From: Inquilinus sp. KBS0705
GTDB lineage: Bacteria > Bacteroidota > Bacteroidia > Sphingobacteriales > Sphingobacteriaceae
DNA: 64,000 bases
Reading direction: 5' to 3'
Assembly (NCBI GenBank): GCA_005938025.2
Contig: VCCI02000001.1
Coordinates: forward strand, 558,001-622,000
The notes beneath the pieces are model-generated. The model searched no databases and had not been told where the DNA came from. It was given only the letters and a program-made list of their open reading frames with translations. Numbering within the stretch: the first letter of the stretch is position 1; every line of letters starts with the position of its first letter. This document shows, in pieces, positions 1 to 9,651 of the stretch. The translations under genes were made by a program, and so were the position numbers.

Positions 1-73
1 TAATAAAATTTTTGATGATATGCGTAAGGGAGATGTCACCGGCAGGGTAGTGCTGCAGATAGCAAGTGAGTAA
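1..73 (+). CDS. C-terminus of a zinc-type alcohol dehydrogenase (partial)
   Basis: Only the last 23 codons are inside the window, ending at TAA 71-73. The visible tail reads through residues such as DMRKGDVTGRVVL, which is the typical C-terminal end of MDR-family zinc alcohol dehydrogenases (AdhP/AdhA class), where this strand closes the catalytic domain. The catalytic zinc residues lie outside the window, so the assignment rests on the tail alone. Its position next to hemN and a fermentative lactate dehydrogenase fits a role in fermentative or low-oxygen metabolism, which is inference. Confidence 0.55.
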   Translation, partial: NKIFDDMRKGDVTGRVVLQIASE

Positions 74-92
74 GTTTAAATACATCAAAAGT

Positions 93-122
93 AAAAGGCT
101 ACTCAATTGGGTAGCCTTTTTT
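93..122. terminator. Bidirectional rho-independent terminator
   Basis: A perfect 10-bp inverted repeat (AAAAGGCTAC at 93-102, GTAGCCTTTT at 111-120) with an 8-nt loop is followed by a T-rich run. It lies between the convergent alcohol dehydrogenase and hemN genes. The A-run on one flank and T-run on the other would let it stop transcription from both sides. Confidence 0.85.
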
Positions 123-127
123 ATTTA

Positions 128-1489
128 TTAGATAGCCATGCTAAATAGCTGAGTAGTTGGTTTATCGCTCCACAACCTGGCATCGAGCGCCATACAAATA
201 TTCCGCAGAAAGCGTTTGCCGGTTTCAGTGACTTTAAGTCCCCAGGAGAACAGTTCGATCATACCATCCCGTGCCAGCGGTTCCAGGCGTTCAATACCTG
301 CAAATAAAGCCTCACAGGATTCAATATGGTGGTTCCATGTAGTTTGGCCGGTGCACATAATTTGAAGTACATGTTTACGAATAATAAGGTCATCGTTCGT
401 TAAAATATGCCCCTTAAAAACAGGGAATTCTTCCAGTTCAATATCATTAATATAGTCTTCCAGTTTTTTCTGATTTTGAGCAAAACCGTACCAGCTATCG
501 CTAATTGCCGATACACCAAGACCGATCATTAATTGGGTATGCTGATGGGTATAACCCATAAAGTTACGATGCAAGGTTCCCTCTAAACCTGCAGTCACTA
601 ATTCGTCTTCAGGCAGGGCAAAATGGTCCATGCCTATTTCTATATAGCCATAGTCTTTCAGAAGGCTTCGGCCAATTTCATAAAGTTTTGCTTTTGTAGG
701 CGCATCCGGCAGATCCGCTTCTGTAAACTTGCGCTGGCCCGGCTTTATCCAGGGCACGTGGGCGTAGCTATAAAAAGCTATCCTGTCAGGCACCAATTCG
801 CTCACTAGGTGCATGGTTTTTACCAGGCTATCAGTGGTTTGCAAAGGCAGTCCGTAAATTAAGTCGTAATTTATGGAAGTGTATCCAATTTTTCGGGCTA
901 TGTAGGTTACGTTACGCACCTGTTCTAATGTTTGGTAGCGGTTGATGATCAACTGCACGGCCGGATCAAAATCCTGTATCCCCAGGCTTAACCGCCTGAA
1001 ACCAAGATCAAACAACGTTTGTAAATGTGCTTCGGTTGTGTTGCCGGGATGCGCTTCAAAGCTAAATTCGGCTTTAGGGTGGATGTTTACCCAATCTAAC
1101 AAGCCTGCTATCAACTTTTGCAGGTTATACGGACTAAAAAAAGTAGGCGTGCCGCCCCCCAAATGAAGCTCTCTTATCACGGGTACATCTTCCATAATAG
1201 CCTTGTACATCTGCCATTCTTTCAAAACAGCATGGATATAGGGTTCCTCTACATGATGGTTTTTTGTGATGCGGGTGTTACAACCGCAATACGTACAAAG
1301 ACTTTCACAAAAAGGTAAATGTATATAGAGACTTATCCCATCCTCAACGTTTGTTTCATAAAAGGAGGCCTTTACGGAGCGCAGCCATTGCTGGTTGCTA
1401 AAATTATCAGTATCCCAGTAAGGCATCGTGGGATAGCTGGTATAACGCGGCGCTGCTACGTTGTACTTTTCGGTGAGATGCTTATCCAT
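128..1489 (-). CDS. hemN: Oxygen-independent coproporphyrinogen III oxidase
   Basis: Radical-SAM enzyme converting coproporphyrinogen III to protoporphyrinogen IX without O2, in the cytoplasmic heme pathway. The N-terminal radical-SAM signature is CESLCTYC (CxxxCxxC), followed by the LHLGGGTPTFF glycine motif that helps bind SAM, and the C-terminal HemN domain. From the ATG at 1489 the product is 453 residues, the usual HemN length. A longer frame upstream to 1558 would overlap the end of ldhA and adds residues not expected in HemN, so it was not used. The gene starts 7 nt after ldhA stops, implying one ldhA-hemN transcript. Low-oxygen induction is typical of hemN, and a TGA-N6-TCA palindrome precedes the operon. 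Confidence 0.95.
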   Translation of the reverse strand: MDKHLTEKYNVAAPRYTSYPTMPYWDTDNFSNQQWLRSVKASFYETNVEDGISLYIHLPFCESLCTYCGCNTRITKNHHVEEPYIHAVLKEWQMYKAIMEDVPVIRELHLGGGTPTFFSPYNLQKLIAGLLDWVNIHPKAEFSFEAHPGNTTEAHLQTLFDLGFRRLSLGIQDFDPAVQLIINRYQTLEQVRNVTYIARKIGYTSINYDLIYGLPLQTTDSLVKTMHLVSELVPDRIAFYSYAHVPWIKPGQRKFTEADLPDAPTKAKLYEIGRSLLKDYGYIEIGMDHFALPEDELVTAGLEGTLHRNFMGYTHQHTQLMIGLGVSAISDSWYGFAQNQKKLEDYINDIELEEFPVFKGHILTNDDLIIRKHVLQIMCTGQTTWNHHIESCEALFAGIERLEPLARDGMIELFSWGLKVTETGKRFLRNICMALDARLWSDKPTTQLFSMAI

Positions 1490-1496
1490 AACGAAG

Positions 1497-2525
1497 TTAA
1501 ATATGATTTGCTGTCGCTGGTACCTGGCAGCTTTTGGCACAGGCGCAGGCTTTGCCAACGCATTTGTTTTGCTGCCACAGGTCCAGGTTTTTTATAGTTT
1601 GGTCGGCTATGCCTTGCAAGGCTTCGCGAGTTAAATAGGCTTGGTGCGGGGTTATGATTACATGATCAAACTGCATCAGTTCTTTGAGCAATGGATCTTC
1701 TATTGTACCCTTTTTGTGCTCTTCAAAGAACAGGCCCTTTTCAAACTCATATACATCTAACCCTAAATAGCCAACCTTACCGGCATAAATAGCCTGTATA
1801 ACATCTGTAGTTTTAATGAGCGCTCCGCGCGATGTATTGATCAGCATTACGCCGTTTTTCATTTGCGCTAAAGTAAATTCATTGATGATATGCCTGGTTC
1901 CTTCATTTAGAGGCACATGCAGCGAAATAACATCTGAGTTGGCATACAAATAAGGAAGGGTAACCTGATCTATAGCACTGGTGTGATCAGGGAAATTCAG
2001 GTCATAGCCAATTACCCTGCAACCCAATCCGTTAAAAATAGCCGCGGTTGCCAGGCCTGTATTGCCAAGGCCAATAATGCCAATGGTTTTTCCTGAAAAG
2101 TTAAAACCCATTAAGCCGTTATTAGTGAAGTTAAAATGGTGGCTATGGTCGTCGGCTTTTATCAGGTTGCGGTTTAGGGCAAAGGCCAATGCAACGGCAT
2201 GCTCGGCAATGGCTTCAGGCGAATAATAGGGTACATTGGCTACTTTTATACCGCGGAGGCTGGCGGCGTCCCTGTCAATATGGTCTGTACCGGCACAGCG
2301 AGTAGCGATGTATTTTACCCCAAGGTCGGCTAATCTTTCAATTACACCTGCAGAAACATCATCGTTTGTAAAAACTATAACCGCATCCTTGCCTTCTGCA
2401 TATAGAGTTGTCTCTATACTTAGCGGGTTTGATATCAGGGTTATTTCGTGCTTTTTTTGATTGGCTTTTGAAAGAAATTTCTTCTCAAACGGTTTTATAC
2501 TATACGCTACTACTTTCATCCGCAA
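1497..2525 (-). CDS. ldhA: Fermentative D-lactate dehydrogenase
   Basis: NADH-dependent reduction of pyruvate to D-lactate, regenerating NAD+ when respiration is limited. It has the D-2-hydroxyacid dehydrogenase fold: an N-terminal catalytic half, the Rossmann motif GIIGLGNTG, the NTSRG segment, and near the C-terminus a DVYEFEKGLFFEE stretch plus ITPHQAYLT carrying the catalytic His. These last two match the E. coli LdhA subgroup rather than glycerate dehydrogenases. The length of 342 residues is normal. An unusual Cys-containing tail (KACACAKSC) follows the domain. It is first in the ldhA-hemN unit. A -7-like TAATTTTG lies on the minus strand at 2545-2538, with a TGA-N6-TCA palindrome upstream at 2591-2602. 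Confidence 0.9.
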   Translation of the reverse strand: MRMKVVAYSIKPFEKKFLSKANQKKHEITLISNPLSIETTLYAEGKDAVIVFTNDDVSAGVIERLADLGVKYIATRCAGTDHIDRDAASLRGIKVANVPYYSPEAIAEHAVALAFALNRNLIKADDHSHHFNFTNNGLMGFNFSGKTIGIIGLGNTGLATAAIFNGLGCRVIGYDLNFPDHTSAIDQVTLPYLYANSDVISLHVPLNEGTRHIINEFTLAQMKNGVMLINTSRGALIKTTDVIQAIYAGKVGYLGLDVYEFEKGLFFEEHKKGTIEDPLLKELMQFDHVIITPHQAYLTREALQGIADQTIKNLDLWQQNKCVGKACACAKSCQVPATANHI

Positions 2526-2590
2526 TAATTATTTTTTCAAAATTATGGCAAATGGGTAATGCTATAGTTGAGCGTGGTCAGCTCCGAAAG

Positions 2591-2599
2591 TGACGTTCG

Positions 2600-2602
<3 letters not shown>
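2591..2602. promoter_or_regulatory. Candidate CRP/FNR-type operator for ldhA-hemN
   Basis: The sequence TGA-CGTTCG-TCA is a dyad with FNR-like geometry (two TGA half-sites, 6-nt spacer). It overlaps the stop codon of the response-regulator gene and lies 66 bp upstream of ldhA, about 50 bp upstream of a -7-like element. Four further sites of the same form precede nearby transcription units. Binding by the neighbouring CRP-domain regulator is inferred. Confidence 0.55.
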
Positions 2603-3645
<1,043 letters not shown>

Positions 3646-3649
<4 letters not shown>

Positions 3650-4833
3650 GCCTTTTTGAATGAAATGGTAAATGATGTGCCCTGGTTAACAATGCTGTTA
3701 AATTGAATGTTGCCGTTCATTAAATGGGTATAGCGGGCAACAATATTTAGCCCCAGCCCTGTGCCCGGGATATTGCCCGTATTATGCGCCCTGAAAAAGG
3801 GTTCGAAAAGATGTTTCTGATCTTTCTCAGGGATTCCGATACCGTTATCTTTAATAATCACAGTACATCCGTCCTCATCTATTTCGGTGTTAAATTCGAT
3901 GAATGTGTTTTCGCCCGAGTATTTGATGGCATTGGCTATTAAATTAAATACGCAATTCTTCAGCAGGTTTTGATCCAGCTTGACCATGCTTTCCTTACCG
4001 GTATGCTGGTAAATGATATGCTGGTTTTGCTTAGCTACCATCTGCATCTCCTCTGTTATCTCTTCGGATAATTTAACGAGGTCAAATTCCGAAAAGGTTG
4101 GCTCCACCTTACCAGCCTCCAGCTTCTCGAGTGAAAGGAAATCATTTAGGATGGTTGTGAGGTTACCCACGGCATTTTTTATCTTCGCTACATGTTTGGT
4201 TATATTGTCGCTGCTAAAAGCTTGGGCATATTTATCAACAAGCGAGGCTGAAAGTTGTATGGCGCTTAACGGCGTGCGGAATTCGTGCGATGCCATGGAT
4301 ACGAAGCGGCTTTTTAATTGGCCCAGCTCTTTTTCTTTTTCCAGCGAAAGGCTTACTTCCTCCTTGGCGTTCTGCAAGGCCATCACCGTTTCTTTTAACG
4401 ATTGGGTGCGCTCCTCGATCAGGTCTTCTAAATGTGCTGCATAATCTTTTAGTTGTTCCTCTGCTTCTTTTTGTTTGCTCAGGTCATGAATAAAGCCCGC
4501 GTATATTTTTCGGCCGGAGTAGGCGACCTCGCTTACTCCCAATCGAAATGGGAACGTAGTTTTGTCCTTACGCAAACCGGTAACTTCGCGCCCTATACCA
4601 ATAATGTGAGGCACGCCGGTGTGTTGGTAACGCCTTATATACTCGTCGTGCTGGTTGCGATCCGGTGGGGGCATTAAAAACGAAACGTTTTTGCTTATAA
4701 CTTCCTCCGGCGTATAGTTGAATAACGCGCATGCAGCCGGGTTGATCGTTTCTATCAATCCTCTTTCATCTATGGTGATGATCCCATCAATAGCATTTTG
4801 AATGATGGCTTTAAGTAGCGCTGCGTTTTCCAT
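3646..4833 (-). CDS. FixL-like PAS histidine kinase, predicted heme-based O2 sensor
   Basis: Soluble sensor kinase of 395 residues with no membrane segment. Residues about 5-120 are a PAS domain that resembles FixL closely. His62 sits in the position of the heme-ligating His of Bradyrhizobium FixL, and Arg68, His76 and Arg82 fall at +6, +14 and +20, exactly the spacing of the FixL pocket residues R206, H214 and R220. The PHIIGIGREVTG segment is almost FixL-like. A coiled coil (about 120-172) leads to the H-box SHEFRTPL (His183), an N-box (NLIANAIKYS) and the ATP-binding DNGIGIP and GTGLGL motifs. It is followed by its response regulator with a 4-nt overlap. Oxygen sensing is inferred from the conserved pocket. 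Confidence 0.88.
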
Positions 4834-4913
4834 AAAACTAAGTTACCCCTTTACAACTAACATCCGCAAATATCATGACCCTGTTGCTTTAAAAATGTAA
4901 TATCGTTCATATC

Positions 4914-4937
4914 AAAAAGTGACCTGCATCACTTTTT
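4914..4937. promoter_or_regulatory. Candidate CRP/FNR-type operator, kinase promoter
   Basis: A perfect dyad with 9-bp arms AAAAAGTGA and TCACTTTTT around the 6-nt spacer CCTGCA (core TGA-N6-TCA at 4920-4931). It lies 81 bp upstream of the kinase start and about 97 bp upstream of the divergent LOG gene, so it could serve autoregulation of the two-component pair. Confidence 0.6.
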
Positions 4938-4970
4938 TAACTACAGCATGGCATAACTCATTTTTAAATG

Positions 4971-4982
4971 TGATGTAGGTCA
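4971..4982. promoter_or_regulatory. Candidate CRP/FNR-type operator, LOG gene promoter
   Basis: TGA-TGTAGG-TCA, with an additional GT before the first half-site, ends 51 bp upstream of the LOG-family start codon. It is the weakest of the five related sites outside the core half-sites. Confidence 0.45.
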
Positions 4983-5033
4983 TCCGCTAGCAAAATTGCA
5001 TTACCAACCTTTACAACCATTAAAACAAGCACA

Positions 5034-5756
5034 ATGGCTATCACTACCGAAATACAATTTTTGGACGGTCCGCACTCCCGGTTAAAGGAGTTGAAGTTTA
5101 CCATACAAACCATGGTAGATCTTATACGCGGGCTGCGCGGGTTACATTTTGTAGGACCCTGCATTACTTTTTTTGGCTCAGCTCGCTTTAAAGAAGATCA
5201 CCCATACTACAAACTTACCCGCGACGCTGCTACAGCCTTTGCAAAACTTGGTTTTACCATTATAACAGGTGGTGGGCCCGGCCTGATGGAAGCAGCCAAC
5301 CGCGGTGCAAAAGACGCTGGGGGCTATTCTGTAGGCTGCAATATCCAACTGCCTGTTGAGCAAAAGCCAAACCCATACCTGGACAAATGGATATACATGA
5401 GCCACTTTTTTCTAAGAAAAGTACTTTTAGTGAAATACTCATTTGCCTTTGTAGTAATGCCCGGTGGGTACGGTACGCTTGATGAATATTTTGAAGCGCT
5501 TACACTTATTCAAACCCATAAAATAAAAGACTTCCCGATCATCATTTTTGGAAAAGAATATCATAAGGAATTGATAGACCATATAGCTGTGATGAAACGT
5601 GACGGAACTATAGGAGTAGACGATGAGAAGTTTTACTTGGTTACCGATGATATAGCAGAAGCCACAGAATTGATCAGGGAGAAAAGCATTAAACAATTTG
5701 GACTTAAGCCAAAACGCAAATACAAGCCATTTAGCTGGCTATTTGAGCATAAATAA
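5034..5756 (+). CDS. LOG-family (TIGR00730-type) nucleotide phosphoribohydrolase
   Basis: Lysine-decarboxylase-like fold protein of the LOG family. Family members hydrolyse nucleoside 5'-monophosphates, including cytokinin ribotides, to free base and ribose 5-phosphate. The diagnostic motifs are present: GGGPGLMEAANRGA and PGGYGTLDE (PGGxGTxxE), which form the phosphate and active site. The length is 240 residues. The start at 5034 leaves a normal N-terminus. It is transcribed away from the FixL-like kinase, with two candidate operators in the shared intergenic region. The physiological substrate cannot be read from sequence. The broken gene at 5768 follows after 11 nt. Confidence 0.88.
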   Translation: MAITTEIQFLDGPHSRLKELKFTIQTMVDLIRGLRGLHFVGPCITFFGSARFKEDHPYYKLTRDAATAFAKLGFTIITGGGPGLMEAANRGAKDAGGYSVGCNIQLPVEQKPNPYLDKWIYMSHFFLRKVLLVKYSFAFVVMPGGYGTLDEYFEALTLIQTHKIKDFPIIIFGKEYHKELIDHIAVMKRDGTIGVDDEKFYLVTDDIAEATELIREKSIKQFGLKPKRKYKPFSWLFEHK

Positions 5757-5767
5757 AACCAATATAT

Positions 5768-6187
5768 ATGGAAACTTTAAACGCACTATTGGCACGTTCG
5801 CTGCAGTATTACGTACTGGCCGAACACTGGGCATCTGACCTTGAATTTTTCAAGATCGAATCCGTTTTTTTTGATAAACTTATCAAAGAATATTTTATTC
5901 CCATTGGAGAGATCTCAGGGATAGAAGCTTTGTAAGGTTTAGTAGATAAAATCAGCCTGTTAAAAGAAGATGAGCAGGCCACTTGCAAGATGCTGACAGA
6001 ACAATTGCAGCAACTGGAATTGATGGCTGAAGACTTTATCCCCGAAAATATTGATAGCATACAAGGTAAGCAGGTACAACTTGAATACCTTATCACCAAC
6101 CTAACGCACGAATTTAGAGAAATAAAAAAGGATTTGTTTTCAGCGATCGAGCATATTATGAAAGAAAGTAAAAATCCCGTTGGATAG
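5768..6187 (+). pseudogene. Small helical protein gene interrupted by an in-frame TAA
   Basis: One continuous frame of 140 codons runs from ATG 5768 to TAG 6185-6187 but is cut by TAA at 5933-5935 (codon 56). The first part begins METLNALLARSLQYYVLAEH, and the second continues with a charged helical, probably coiled-coil sequence ending KESKNPVG. The frame and amino-acid character are unchanged across the stop, so the gene looks like a recent nonsense mutant, or the base is a sequencing error. An internal restart at 5990 could give a 65-residue fragment. The family is not recognised. It lies in the low-oxygen/stress neighbourhood, 11 nt behind the LOG gene. Confidence 0.6.
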
Positions 6188-6215
6188 AAGACCCCTATAT
6201 AATTATAATCAAATG

Positions 6216-6248
6216 TGAAGGCGCCATAAAATTTATGTGCGCCTTTTT
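6216..6248 (+). terminator. Rho-independent terminator
   Basis: The stem arms AAGGCGC (6218-6224) and GCGCCTT (6239-6245), with an AT-rich partly paired interior, are followed by a T-run. It closes the LOG and broken-gene transcription unit. Confidence 0.75.
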
Positions 6249-6279
6249 GTTTCCCGGTGTGTCAGGTCAGCTTATTAGG

Positions 6280-6291
6280 TGACCGGAGTCA
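6280..6291. promoter_or_regulatory. Candidate CRP/FNR-type operator, L,D-transpeptidase promoter
   Basis: TGA-CCGGAG-TCA in the context GGTGACCGGAGTCATTA, ending 50 bp before the L,D-transpeptidase start. The spacing to the start codon is nearly the same as for the sites before the LOG and universal stress genes. Confidence 0.55.
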
Positions 6292-6341
6292 TTATTTAAC
6301 GGCCCTGCATATCAGACCTTTATATTATAAATAATACAGTT

Positions 6342-7829
6342 ATGAAAAAGCAGATTAACATAGATGATTACCAGGGGTTTAGTTATAAAGCCAATACCTT
6401 ATTGTTGGTAAGCCTGTTCCTTTTAACTTTAATGCTTGCTGTATTTACCGGTAAAGCGGCTGAGAGGCAGTTTACAACTAAAACCTGCCAAAAGGATCTT
6501 TCTGCTGAGATAGCACGTCAACTTGGCAAAGAAAGGCTGCCTTTAAATTTCCCACTATCGGTAAAGCGGTTTTATCAGCAACGGCAGTTTGACCAAAACT
6601 GGATCGTTAAAGAGACAGATGCCGGGCAAACATGGGCCGCAATGCTCATGATAGATTGCGTTTTACAATTCGGCCTAAACCATGCTGATTATCACCCAAA
6701 CGAACTGTTATACAGTAAACTGCATGATATTTTAGAGCGTCCTTCCCAGGTGCCGGTCAGCCAGCAGGCGCGCTTCGAAATTATGCTCACAGATGCGATG
6801 TTATCCTTCGCTAATAACCTGCACTTTGGTAAATACAACCCACGGTACCCGGCATCAAAGATTGATAAAGGCATGTTAGCATTTGATGCCATAAACCTCA
6901 TCAATAAAGCGATGCTTAATAAAGATTTCATGCTTACTGTTATTAGTGCACAGCCACAAAATAAGTTGTACCAGAACCTTCAGAGCCGCATGCATATGGT
7001 GGCCGGAGCACAACTGGGCGATTGTTATGAGTTCCCCGAGGCCGATGTACGGAAGATGGCGCTTAATATGGAACGGTTAAGGTGGGCTGCGCTGGATACC
7101 GACAATTATATTCAGATTAATGTTCCATCTTACAAACTTAATTTCTACCATAAAGGTGCAATAGATACTTTTAGGGTAGTAGTAGGTAAGCCCGGTAACT
7201 CTACGCCAACGTTAAGCAGCGCCATAAAATACTTTACAACCTCGCCAGATTTAAAAGTGCCGCAAAAAACCTTCGTAAATGAGTTGCTGCCCAAAGCAAT
7301 TAAGGATAACGCCTACTTGGCCAATAATCATTTTGCTATTTATAACAAAAACGGGATGCTGATCAGCCCGAATAAAACCTACCTGCTGAAAATCAAACAG
7401 TCGCCACAGCGTTATTACGCAACAAAATCAGCCGGATGTGATAATGCCCTTGGCCGGGTAGTTTTCAGGTTTGCCAATATTTATGATATCCATTTAAATG
7501 ACACGCCTGAACAAGGTTTCTTTTTTGAGAAAAACCGGGCCCTTAGCAATGGATGTATCAGGGTGCAAAACGCTGTTAAGCTTGCGGGACTTTTACTGAC
7601 CAGTGATGATGCTCAAAAAAATATACCCGCAATGGAAAAAGCGATAGATAATGGAGTTAAAAAGGATTTCTTTTTGAAAAAGCCAACGCCTATTGCTGTA
7701 ACCTACCTAACCTGCGAGGTTGTAGACGGCCAGCTTATTGTTTATAATGACGTATACGGTCTGGATAATAGTCTCGATATCCTTTTGTATAAAAAAGGTG
7801 ATGAAACGCTGAAAATAAGCCAAAACTAA
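6342..7829 (+). CDS. YcbB-like L,D-transpeptidase
   Basis: Periplasmic peptidoglycan cross-linking enzyme that forms 3-3 bonds or attaches proteins to the wall. Residues about 18-38 are a hydrophobic signal anchor. An N-terminal scaffold region (about 60-190) resembles the YcbB helper domain. The YkuD catalytic domain follows, with the conserved His in IYDIHLNDTPEQ and the catalytic Cys405 in SNGCIRV (the SxGC(I/V)R signature). The length of 495 residues fits the YcbB group. It stands alone between a terminator and the universal stress gene, with a TGA-N6-TCA operator in its promoter. L,D-cross-links are commonly raised in stressed or resting cells, which fits the neighbourhood. Confidence 0.88.
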   Translation: MKKQINIDDYQGFSYKANTLLLVSLFLLTLMLAVFTGKAAERQFTTKTCQKDLSAEIARQLGKERLPLNFPLSVKRFYQQRQFDQNWIVKETDAGQTWAAMLMIDCVLQFGLNHADYHPNELLYSKLHDILERPSQVPVSQQARFEIMLTDAMLSFANNLHFGKYNPRYPASKIDKGMLAFDAINLINKAMLNKDFMLTVISAQPQNKLYQNLQSRMHMVAGAQLGDCYEFPEADVRKMALNMERLRWAALDTDNYIQINVPSYKLNFYHKGAIDTFRVVVGKPGNSTPTLSSAIKYFTTSPDLKVPQKTFVNELLPKAIKDNAYLANNHFAIYNKNGMLISPNKTYLLKIKQSPQRYYATKSAGCDNALGRVVFRFANIYDIHLNDTPEQGFFFEKNRALSNGCIRVQNAVKLAGLLLTSDDAQKNIPAMEKAIDNGVKKDFFLKKPTPIAVTYLTCEVVDGQLIVYNDVYGLDNSLDILLYKKGDETLKISQN

Positions 7830-7857
7830 TGCTTACCGGTAATAAAAAAAGAAGATA

Positions 7858-7869
7858 TGACACTGATCA
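7858..7869. promoter_or_regulatory. Candidate CRP/FNR-type operator, universal stress gene promoter
   Basis: TGA-CACTGA-TCA in the context TATGACACTGATCATTA, ending 52 bp upstream of the universal stress protein start. It shares the trailing TTA with the site before the L,D-transpeptidase gene. Confidence 0.55.
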
Positions 7870-7921
7870 TTATTTCTGACAAATTATTGCTTCAAATTTG
7901 TAGAATAAAACAATCAATAAG

Positions 7922-8776
7922 ATGAAAACGATACTTGTACCGTCAGATTTTTCGCCGGCAGCTAATAACGCTGCCAAATATGCAGTGAACATCGCCCGGA
8001 AAGTAAAGGCGAATATTAAACTTTGTAATGCAATAAAAGTACCTGCAGAGTCTGTTTTTGCATCTCAGGTGGCTTGGCCTCTGGAAGATCTCGAACATTT
8101 AAAAGATGGATCGGGTGCCGAACTCAATTATTTGGCAGGCGTTTTAGAGAATGAGCCGATGGAAGAAAAAGGCAGTTTTCAACCCCACATCCACCATTCA
8201 ACAGGAATGGGGAACGTTACGGATTATGTCAGGAACCTGGTTAGCGATGATCATATCAATCTGGTAGTAATGGGGATGTCAGGCGCTAATATGTTTTCAC
8301 GATTTGTTCTTGGAAGCAACAGTCGCGACCTGATTAGAAAAGCTGATTTCCCGCTCTTATTGATACCTAAAAATCATATTTATTCGCCGATTAAAAAAAT
8401 AGCGTTCGCTACTGATCTAAGTGAGACCGATATTGACGTCCTGCATTCCCTTGCCAACTTTGCCAGGTATTTTAACGCGGAAATTCTTATAAGCCACGTT
8501 CTGCAACTACCCGGACAGGATCAGAAACAAATAGATGCATTTTTAAGTGATGTTACTTGTAAAGTAGATTATCCTCATATTTATTATCGTGCCCTGCAAA
8601 GTGATAGTGTAAAGAATGGTCTGAATTGGCTAACAGAGAACGGGCAAATAGATCTGTTGATTATGGTGCATCGCCGTAATAATCTTTTTAGTAACAGCTT
8701 TACTCAAAAGCTTGCTGTCAAAAGTAAGGTGCCATTAATGGTATTGCCTGGTGAGTTTGATAAGTTTTTGATATAA
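7922..8776 (+). CDS. Tandem universal stress protein (UspA family)
   Basis: Cytoplasmic protein of 284 residues made of two Usp domains (about 1-155 and 156-284). The first carries the ATP-binding signature G-x2-G-x9-G-S (GMSGANMFSRFVLGS). The second lacks these glycines, so probably only the N-terminal half binds nucleotide. The exact biochemical role of such tandem proteins is unclear. They support survival under energy or oxygen limitation, and usp genes are classic members of ANR/FNR regulons. The 52-bp distance from a TGA-N6-TCA site supports the same control here. No terminator hairpin is obvious downstream. Confidence 0.9.
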   Translation: MKTILVPSDFSPAANNAAKYAVNIARKVKANIKLCNAIKVPAESVFASQVAWPLEDLEHLKDGSGAELNYLAGVLENEPMEEKGSFQPHIHHSTGMGNVTDYVRNLVSDDHINLVVMGMSGANMFSRFVLGSNSRDLIRKADFPLLLIPKNHIYSPIKKIAFATDLSETDIDVLHSLANFARYFNAEILISHVLQLPGQDQKQIDAFLSDVTCKVDYPHIYYRALQSDSVKNGLNWLTENGQIDLLIMVHRRNNLFSNSFTQKLAVKSKVPLMVLPGEFDKFLI

Positions 8777-9651
8777 GAGCATGATTTATACAAGGACCTG
8801 GTAAATCTTTATTAAGCATAAAGACCAATTGAAGGTATACCGGAGCGGGAGGGACTTGTACTTCATCCTAACAAGTTGATTCCCAAATTGAAAATGGGGC
8901 TTCGAAAATTAGGTATCTAATAGGTCACCAATAGAAAAGCGACCAGAAGACATAAATGATTTAATCATTTTACGATGATGCGCAAGAATGGTTTGCCTAC
9001 AAGGGAGGCCCGGAGGGAACGTGAAAAATAACGTAACCGGTTCACTATCAATATCAATATTCTGGTTTTTAACCCTGCTCACCGGGTGCTCACCAATGGC
9101 CACTAATTGACCTTAATTATGCTACTTAATGTATTACTATAAATGTAAAGATTAATTTAGAACCGGTCAAGAGTTTTTGAGTTATATAGTTTAGCTTTTC
9201 ACCTATATGCCCGTGAAAGGTAGAAAAATTACACATTTATCAGCGGTGCAACTTGCTTCGCGGTTTCGTGAAATTAATTCTCGGTGCCAGTTGTTATACA
9301 AATATGTCATAAGCTCCTATTAGAAGACCAAAATTTGAATACAGGAAGTTTATTTTATAGTGCCTTGTTGGGGTGTCACTACCGATTATTGGTCAGGTTT
9401 GACCATTTTGAAAATAACTATATAATGCAATCCCGATTTTTCAATCGGCACCGTGAGATATCTCCGTGTTTTAATGTGCTGAACGAAGTGAAGAATATCG
9501 GGTCTGGGTATCCCGGCAGCTGTTTCGGTCTTACCGAAACATGGCTTAATTGTAAACCTTTGGTGCAAAGGGAATTATGCTTAATATTTAATAAAATACT
9601 TTATTAAAACATTGCGATTCTAGGCGCAATTTTCTGAAATGATTTAATGTG
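8777..9651. other. Gene-poor stretch at the left edge of the island
   Basis: No convincing gene is visible in these 875 bases. Short open frames exist on both strands, but none has recognisable family features. It contains a 13-nt sequence that recurs at 26498, and a small hairpin (GTTTCGGT at 9522-9529, ACCGAAAC at 9533-9540) that could terminate or mark a palindromic repeat. It separates the low-oxygen locus from the defence cargo and probably contains the left junction of the island. Confidence 0.5.
8922..8934 (+). repeat. Left copy of 13-nt direct repeat AGGTCACCAATAG
   Basis: This sequence is identical to 26498-26510. Similarity continues past it with small gaps (ACCAGAAGA, then GATTTA, follow both copies). 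The two copies bracket the region holding the integrase and cargo and may be junction or integrase-arm sequences. Confidence 0.4.

Noticed and set aside
1489..1558. N-terminal extension of HemN
   Set aside because: It overlaps ldhA, and the standard HemN N-terminus begins at the internal ATG 1489.
8909..9103. 64-codon minus-strand frame at the island edge
   Set aside because: Composition is not protein-like and it overlaps the direct repeat; no recognisable domain.
9284..9607. Open frame of 107 codons left of the defence cargo
   Set aside because: No family features, no signal or start context, and the opposite strand has an open frame as well; it lies over a small hairpin.
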